This document shows positions 60,801 to 64,000 of a stretch of DNA of 64,000 nucleotides, in pieces; the stretch's first letter is position 1; the number at the start of each line of letters is the position of its first letter. The notes beneath the pieces are model-generated. The model ran no database searches. It had not been told where the DNA came from and saw only the letters and a program-made list of their open reading frames with translations. Both the position numbers and the translations under genes were made by a program. The DNA is taken from contig JAPFFF010000002.1 in the NCBI GenBank assembly GCA_039105265.1, positions 1,922,001-1,986,000 on the forward strand. Direction: 5' to 3'. This stretch comes from Tritrichomonas musculus (taxonomy: Eukaryota; Parabasalia; Tritrichomonadida; Tritrichomonadidae).

Positions 60801-63800
60801 TTGGAGCATGGGAAGTTGAAGGCTTACTTACACTTGATCAGTGCAAATTCACGAACATTACCAATTCAATTTGCATTTCATCCACAGGAGCCAATGGCAA
60901 TGCGAACTTCAATAAATGTGAATTTGAAAACATTGCAATGAAGCTGCCAGGCGGCATGGTTGAACAATGTGGAGCATGCATTCGATCACTTTCAGGAGCA
61001 AATACCAATCTTGTTATAGAAGGATGCCGTTTTACTAATGTTGAAGCTGAGAATGCTATAGGAGGTGCCATTTATGCATTTGCAGAAAGCACTGATATCA
61101 AAGGATGCATATTTAGGAATTGTAAAGTCACTGGAGAAGAAGGAGTGATTACACAAGGAGGAGCCATCTGGCTTGATGCATCCTCTATCCAAAAAGAAGA
61201 ATTGATTGCTAACTGTATCTTTGAAAATTGTTCCTCAACACACAGTGGAGGAGCAGTCTTCTTACATTGCTATGACAAAGAAAATTCAAGAAGATCAATC
61301 AGTGAAAGTGATCGTGGTAATCTCAGTGTTCGCTTTATGTCATGTAACTTCACTGGCTGCCGATCCACAGTTGAAGGAGGTGCTATTTCAAGTGGAATGA
61401 TCATGGAAGAAGGCCAACCAGCAGTTGGTGCCAATGATCTTTCTCTTTCGCTTTGCTTCTTTACTGAATGTGAATCCGGAAGTGGTGGAGCTATATACAT
61501 CAAAGATGGTACCCCAGAAGGAGATGAAGAAACACAAATCATGTCATGTCATTTCATCAGCTGTTATGCTAGTAGTGGAGAAGGGCATGCCATTTCAACG
61601 CGATCATACTCATTTTCCATGTCATCAAATACATTCATGAAACATTATCGAGGAGAAAACAATCCAGATCATTGTATTTTATACATCAATATGAACGAAG
61701 CTGATGCTCCATTAAGCATCAACTACAATACATTTGAAGACAACACAGGAGTTTCAGCCCTTACTATCAAAGCTAAATGCCTAGTTTCCATCAGCATGTT
61801 AATGTTCAACAACTATAAATTCAGTACATTTGGACAAACATCATGCCTTAATCTTGGAGCATGGGAAGTTGAAGGCTTACTTACACTTGATCAGTGCAAA
61901 TTCACGAACATTACCAATTCAATTTGCATTTCATCCACAGGAGCCAATGGCAATGCGAACTTCAATAAATGTGAATTTGAAAACATTGCAATGAAGCTGC
62001 CAGGCGGCATGGTTGAACAATGTGGAGCATGCATTCGATCACTTTCAGGAGCAAATACCAATCTTGTTATAGAAGGATGCCGTTTTACTAATGTTGAAGC
62101 TGAGAATGCTATAGGAGGTGCCATTTATGCATTTGCAGAAAGCACTGATATCAAAGGATGCATATTTAGGAATTGTAAAGTCACTGGAGAAGAAGGAGTG
62201 ATTACACAAGGAGGAGCCATCTGGCTTGATGCATCCTCTATCCAAAAAGAAGAATTGATTGCTAACTGTATCTTTGAAAATTGTTCCTCAACACACAGTG
62301 GAGGAGCAGTCTTCTTACATTGCTATGACAAAGAAAATTCAAGAAGATCAATCAGTGAAAGTGATCGTGGTAATCTCAGTGTTCGCTTTATGTCATGTAA
62401 CTTCACTGGCTGCCGATCCACAGTTGAAGGAGGTGCTATTTCAAGTGGAATGATCATGGAAGAAGGCCAACCAGCAGTTGGTGCCAATGATCTTTCTCTT
62501 TCGCTTTGCTTCTTTACTGAATGTGAATCCGGAAGTGGTGGAGCTATATACATCAAAGATGGTACCCCAGAAGGAGATGAAGAAACACAAATCATGTCAT
62601 GTCATTTCATCAGCTGTTATGCTAGTAGTGGAGAAGGGCATGCCATTTCAACGCGATCATACTCATTTTCCATGTCATCAAATACATTCATGAAACATTA
62701 TCGAGGAGAAAACAATCCAGATCATTGTATTTTATACATCAATATGAACGAAGCTGATGCTCCATTAAGCATCAACTACAATACATTTGAAGACAACACA
62801 GGAGTTTCAGCCCTTACCATCAAAGCTAAATGCCTAGTTTCCATCAGCATGTTAATGTTCAACAACTATAAATTCAGTACATTTGGACAAACATCATGCC
62901 TTAATCTTGGAGCATGGGAAGTTGAAGGCTTACTTACACTTGATCAGTGCAAATTCACGAACATTACCAATTCAATTTGCATTTCATCCATAGGAGCCAA
63001 TGGCAATGCGAACTTCAATAAATGTGAATTTGAAAACATTGCAATGAAGCTGCCAGGCGACATGGTTGTACAATGTGGAACATGCATTCAATCACTTTCA
63101 GGAGCAAATACCAATCTTGTTATAGAAGGATGCCGTTTTACTAATGTTGAAGCTGAGAATGCTATGGGAGGTGCCATTTATGCATTTGCAGAAAGCACTG
63201 ATATCAAAGGATGCATATTTAGGAATTGTAAAGTCACTGGAGAAGAAGGAGTGATTACACAAGGAGGAGCCATCTGGCTTGATGCAGAATCTGTTCAAAA
63301 AGAAGAATTGATTGCTAACTGTATCTTTGAAAATTGTTCCTCAACACACAGTGGAGGAGCAGTCTTCTTACATTGCTATGACAAAGAAAATTCAAGAAGA
63401 TCAATCAGTGAAAGTGATCGTGGTAATCTCAGTGTTCGCTTTATGTCATGTAACTTCACTGGCTGCCAATCCACAGTTGAAGGAGGTGCTATTTCAAGTG
63501 GAATGATCATGGAAGAAGGCCAACCAGCAGTTGGTGCCAATGATCTTTCTCTTTCGCTTTGCTTCTTTACTGAATGTGAATCCGGAAGTGGTGGAGCTAT
63601 ATACATCAAAGATGGTACCCCAGAAGGAGATGAAGAAACACAAATCATGTCATGTCATTTCATCAGCTGTTATGCTAGTAGTGGAGAAGGGCATGCCATT
63701 TCAACGCGATCATACTCATTTTCCATGTCATCAAATACATTCATGAAACATTATCGAGGAGAAAACAATCCAGATCATTGTATTTTATACATCAATATGA

Positions 63801-64000
63801 ACGAAGCTGATGCTCCATTAAGCATCAACTACAATACATTTGAAGACAACACAGGAGTTTCAGCCCTTACTATCAAAGCTAAATGCCTAGTTTCCATCAG
63901 CATGTTAATGTTCAACAACTATAAATTCAGTACATTTTCAAGCTCTGCAGCATGTCTCAATCTTAGAACATGGGAAATCGACGGTACAGCCACACTTGAT
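51836..64000 (+). CDS. Giant Pmp-like beta-helix surface protein, 3' end outside window
   Basis: The frame is open from the ATG at 51836 to the window end: at least 4055 residues. The start gives a signal-peptide-like MLFYIYTLLCLGRSFRFA, and no in-frame ATG lies upstream. The body is built of short beta-helix turns with GGA[I/V/L] words and Cys-x-Phe-x-x-[Cys/Asn] words (SGGAIYIKDG, ECNFTLNQ, CTFENNEA, SGGAVFL), the hallmark of polymorphic-membrane-protein (Pmp) repeats known from Chlamydia and from a trichomonad surface family. Residues 1-839 are diverse repeats; from 54353 a 351-residue unit is repeated nine times and then starts a tenth. A transmembrane tail may lie beyond the window. Likely a secreted or surface-anchored adhesion protein of the host cell; the role is inferred. 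Its GC content is far above that of its flanks. Confidence 0.88.
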   Translation, partial: MLFYIYTLLCLGRSFRFAEKIGSKHQSKRIFDVTQDLNNTIFYDSPLFINTSSKVVIFNSTFESIIGEDGSAGAIVAVGETIFNLIECNFTLNQGSQDGGAVYLNTKGFSLTGCFFKENKCKSDNKKDIPRGGALYVVRVSDKHLIDSCTFENNEARSFGGSIFIEFTGSFDPGFNSPVIIRNCEFIGSKSLEQGGGAISSGEQSIFGSESDGDILIENCNFTQCSASLGGALYFHEGTKKGDEQKYIINCIFDGNLATVHGSCIFSLTYDLILNGSTTFKNNKGGNISFLYIRMAANPPVIDGVIFESNSCNFFVQATNLPINFTNCIFRSYSSFSLFDSDSFLGSQHTFTKCVFTSNDGKIPISLSKNNFYFKSCNFSYNKNGVFEISGQAIVKFEDCDFEYNTISTSGGAIHVSSLSQQMTITQCRFKENEAKENGGSIYISNTKQVDSPLELLDCLFDNCKAKKGTFVYSERCQINLVYSRFQNNTNGDYIYIKMEGTGEPLIDNCVFSHNSGSIGLDIPRGLTVTNSLFTNSDSINQGFLDTSKLNQDSTFSFTNVTFEFSTKYTALELLNGKFNIINCKFNNNTGNGLSAGALVVKNNAELEISYCTFYGNKATYHGGAVYVEIPNFQINNCHFTDNLCYEFDGGDDRPSSGGALYIKYSTQITVNSCIFERNEAKSSAGSIFLEYSTNKRSDLLTIDNPAIITSCIFTDSVSGKQGGAISGGFLDNGRLNKDGDLQMDNCTFTNCQALRGGALYFLDGTTNGDEDKEIKNCTFICCSAKEGEGYAISCRAYQLTITECIFKQHRSSLFEKDQLEHSILFIDMDEENASPKLAFNTFEDNTRVSALTIKAKCPVSISMLMFNNYKFSTFGQTSCLNLGAWEVEGLLTLDQCKFTNITNSICISSIGANGNANFNKCEFENIAMKLPGDMVVQCGTCIQSLSGANTNLVIEGCRFTNVEAENAMGGAIYAFAESTDIKGCIFRNCKVTGEEGVITQGGAIWLDAESVQKEELIANCIFENCSSTHSGGAVFLHCYDKENSRRSISESDRGNLSVRFMSCNFTGCRSTVEGGAISSGMIMEEGQPAVGANDLSLSLCFFTECESGSGGAIYIKDGTPEGDEETQIMSCHFISCYASSGEGHAISTRSYSFSMSSNTFMKHYRGENNPDHCILYINMNEADAPLSINYNTFEDNTGVSALTIKAKCLVSISMLMFNNYKFSTFGQTSCIDLGAWEVEGLLTLDQCKFTNITNSICISSTGANGNANFNKCEFENIAMKLPGGMVEQCGACIRSLSGANTNLVIEGCRFTNVEAENAIGGAIYAFAESTDIKGCIFRNCKVTGEEGVITQGGAIWLDAESVQKEELIANCIFENCSSTHSGGAVFLHCYDKENSRRSISESDRGNLSVRFMSCNFTGCQSTVEGGAISSGMIMEEGQPAVGANDLSLSLCFFTECESGSGGAIYIKDGTPEGDEETQIMSCHFISCYASSGEGHAISTRSYSFSMSSNTFMKHYRGENNPDHCILYINMNEADAPLSINYNTFEDNTGVSALTIKAKCLVSISMLMFNNYKFSTFGQTSCIDLGAWEVEGLLTLDQCKFTNITNSICISSIGANGNANFNKCEFENIAMKLPGGMVEQCGACIRSLSGANTNLVIEGCRFTNVEAENAIGGAIYAFAESTDIKGCIFRNCKVTGEEGVITQGGAIWLDAESVQKEELIANCIFENCSSTHSGGAVFLHCYDKENSRRSISESDRGNLSVRFMSCNFTGCQSTVEGGAISSGMIMEEGQPAVGANDLSLSLCFFTECESGSGGAIYIKDGTPEGDEETQIMSCHFISCYASSGEGHAISTRSYSFSMSSNTFMKHYRGENNPDHCILYINMNEADAPLSINYNTFEDNTGVSALTIKAKCLVSISMLMFNNYKFSTFGQTSCLNLGAWEVEGLLTLDQCKFTNITNSICISSTGANGNANFNKCEFENIAMKLPGGMVEQCGACIRSLSGANTNLVIEGCRFTNVEAENAIGGAIYAFAESTDIKGCIFRNCKVTGEEGVITQGGAIWLDASSIQKEELIANCIFENCSSTHSGGAVFLHCYDKENSRRSISESDRGNLSVRFMSCNFTGCRSTVEGGAISSGMIMEEGQPAVGANDLSLSLCFFTECESGSGGAIYIKDGTPEGDEETQIMSCHFISCYASSGEGHAISTRSYSFSMSSNTFMKHYRGENNPDHCILYINMNEADAPLSINYNTFEDNTGVSALTIKAKCLVSISMLMFNNYKFSTFGQTSCLNLGAWEVEGLLTLDQCKFTNITNSICISSIGANGNANFNKCEFENIAMKLPGDMVVQCGTCIQSLSGANTNLVIEGCRFTNVEAENAMGGAIYAFAESTDIKGCIFRNCKVTGEEGVITQGGAIWLDAESVQKEELIANCIFENCSSTHSGGAVFLHCYDKENSRRSISESDRGNLSVRFMSCNFTGCQSTVEGGAISSGMIMEEGQPAVGANDLSLSLCFFTECESGSGGAIYIKDGTPEGDEETQIMSCHFISCYASSGEGHAISTRSYSFSMSSNTFMKHYRGENNPDHCILYINMNEADAPLSINYNTFEDNTGVSALTIKAKCLVSISMLMFNNYKFSTFGQTSCLNLGAWEVEGLLTLDQCKFTNITNSICISSIGANGNANFNKCEFENIAMKLPGDMVVQCGTCIQSLSGANTNLVIEGCRFTNVEAENAMGGAIYAFAESTDIKGCIFRNCKVTGEEGVITQGGAIWLDAESVQKEELIANCIFENCSSTHSGGAVFLHCYDKENSRRSISESDRGNLSVRFMSCNFTGCQSTVEGGAISSGMIMEEGQPAVGANDLSLSLCFFTECESGSGGAIYIKDGTPEGDEETQIMSCHFISCYASSGEGHAISTRSYSFSMSSNTFMKHYRGENNPDHCILYINMNEADAPLSINYNTFEDNTGVSALTIKAKCLVSISMLMFNNYKFSTFGQTSCLNLGAWEVEGLLTLDQCKFTNITNSICISSTGANGNANFNKCEFENIAMKLPGGMVEQCGACIRSLSGANTNLVIEGCRFTNVEAENAIGGAIYAFAESTDIKGCIFRNCKVTGEEGVITQGGAIWLDASSIQKEELIANCIFENCSSTHSGGAVFLHCYDKENSRRSISESDRGNLSVRFMSCNFTGCRSTVEGGAISSGMIMEEGQPAVGANDLSLSLCFFTECESGSGGAIYIKDGTPEGDEETQIMSCHFISCYASSGEGHAISTRSYSFSMSSNTFMKHYRGENNPDHCILYINMNEADAPLSINYNTFEDNTGVSALTIKAKCLVSISMLMFNNYKFSTFGQTSCLNLGAWEVEGLLTLDQCKFTNITNSICISSTGANGNANFNKCEFENIAMKLPGGMVEQCGACIRSLSGANTNLVIEGCRFTNVEAENAIGGAIYAFAESTDIKGCIFRNCKVTGEEGVITQGGAIWLDASSIQKEELIANCIFENCSSTHSGGAVFLHCYDKENSRRSISESDRGNLSVRFMSCNFTGCRSTVEGGAISSGMIMEEGQPAVGANDLSLSLCFFTECESGSGGAIYIKDGTPEGDEETQIMSCHFISCYASSGEGHAISTRSYSFSMSSNTFMKHYRGENNPDHCILYINMNEADAPLSINYNTFEDNTGVSALTIKAKCLVSISMLMFNNYKFSTFGQTSCLNLGAWEVEGLLTLDQCKFTNITNSICISSIGANGNANFNKCEFENIAMKLPGDMVVQCGTCIQSLSGANTNLVIEGCRFTNVEAENAMGGAIYAFAESTDIKGCIFRNCKVTGEEGVITQGGAIWLDAESVQKEELIANCIFENCSSTHSGGAVFLHCYDKENSRRSISESDRGNLSVRFMSCNFTGCQSTVEGGAISSGMIMEEGQPAVGANDLSLSLCFFTECESGSGGAIYIKDGTPEGDEETQIMSCHFISCYASSGEGHAISTRSYSFSMSSNTFMKHYRGENNPDHCILYINMNEADAPLSINYNTFEDNTGVSALTIKAKCLVSISMLMFNNYKFSTFSSSAACLNLRTWEIDGTATLD
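51876..51895. repeat. Small hairpin in the signal-peptide region
   Basis: CTTTTCG-CTTTGC-CGAAAAG, a perfect 7-bp stem. On the minus strand it contains GCAAAGC, the same core as the hairpins in the Maverick gene at 9551-10219. It lies within codons 14-20 of the Pmp-like gene. Confidence 0.5.
54353..63937 (+). repeat. Tandem array of 1053-bp units inside the Pmp-like gene
   Basis: Nine complete units starting at 54353, 55406, 56459, 57512, 58565, 59618, 60671, 61724 and 62777, and a tenth from 63830 that stays alike to about 63937 and then diverges. Every unit is exactly 1053 bp, so all stay in frame as 351 residues. Units differ at only a handful of sites, which occur in linked groups (for example GDMVVQ/ENAMGG against GGMVEQ/ENAIGG; AESVQ against ASSIQ; CRST against CQST; CLNLG against CIDLG). 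Confidence 0.95.

Noticed and set aside
54353-63937. Repeated short frames on both strands in the array (about 60-90 codons each)
   Set aside because: They are shadows of the single long frame; their repetition only mirrors the 1053-bp units.
54353-63937. CRISPR or satellite array
   Set aside because: Units are long, in frame, without spacers, and encode a continuous protein.
51836-64000. Bacterial contamination because of Pmp-type repeats
   Set aside because: The gene sits in the same AT-rich DNA, has trichomonad-like initiator motifs, and Pmp-like proteins are known in trichomonads.

Overview
The window looks like nuclear DNA of a trichomonad (Parabasalia). Non-coding DNA is extremely AT-rich, genes are compact and show no visible introns, the one clear host gene has trichomonad-type initiator motifs (TCAYTW-like) 11-21 bp before its ATG, and that gene encodes a Pmp-like repeat protein of a kind known from trichomonads. 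Large Maverick/Polinton elements are typical of these genomes. The AT bias would fit a Tritrichomonas-like species better than T. vaginalis, but the species cannot be fixed from the sequence alone.

Layout. (1) 1-4838 is the right end of a Maverick (element A) that carries a giant fibre-like gene. It sits inside the fibre gene of a second Maverick. (2) 4839-15125 is the rest of that second Maverick (element B): the 3' part of its fibre gene, then a leftward morphogenesis block (HNH protein, major capsid-like protein, packaging ATPase, integrase, second capsid-like protein) and the right terminus. (3) 15126-17323 is AT-rich DNA without a clear gene. (4) 17340-46329 is a nest of two elements. 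The outer one (element T) is a 5.1-kb DNA transposon with 687-bp terminal inverted repeats and 16-bp direct repeats at its borders; it encodes a DDE integrase-type transposase with an N-terminal bromodomain. The inner one (element E, 17932-41819, 23.9 kb) is a Maverick with 852-bp terminal repeats and a 5-bp ATAAC target duplication, inserted in the left terminal repeat of T. (5) 46346-51835 is AT-rich DNA holding a small decayed element with 38-bp inverted ends. (6) 51836 to the window end is one open frame of at least 4055 codons, a secreted or surface Pmp-like beta-helix protein with nine complete, nearly identical 351-residue repeats.

How the genes fit together. E has two blocks. The replication side (protein-primed family B polymerase, primase-helicase, a T5orf172-type protein) lies on the left. 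The leftward virion-like block on the right holds capsid, ATPase, integrase and several small conserved proteins, plus two freestanding HNH proteins. Its polymerase region is broken (about two breaks), while most other genes look whole and the terminal repeats look essentially identical, so the insertion is recent. B is older-looking, with its fibre gene interrupted and a few other genes broken.

The most unusual items are the bromodomain-transposase element with a 16-bp target repeat, an old Maverick terminus lying directly inside the present terminus of E, small double hairpins inside coding sequence, and the mosaic repeat array of the giant surface protein.
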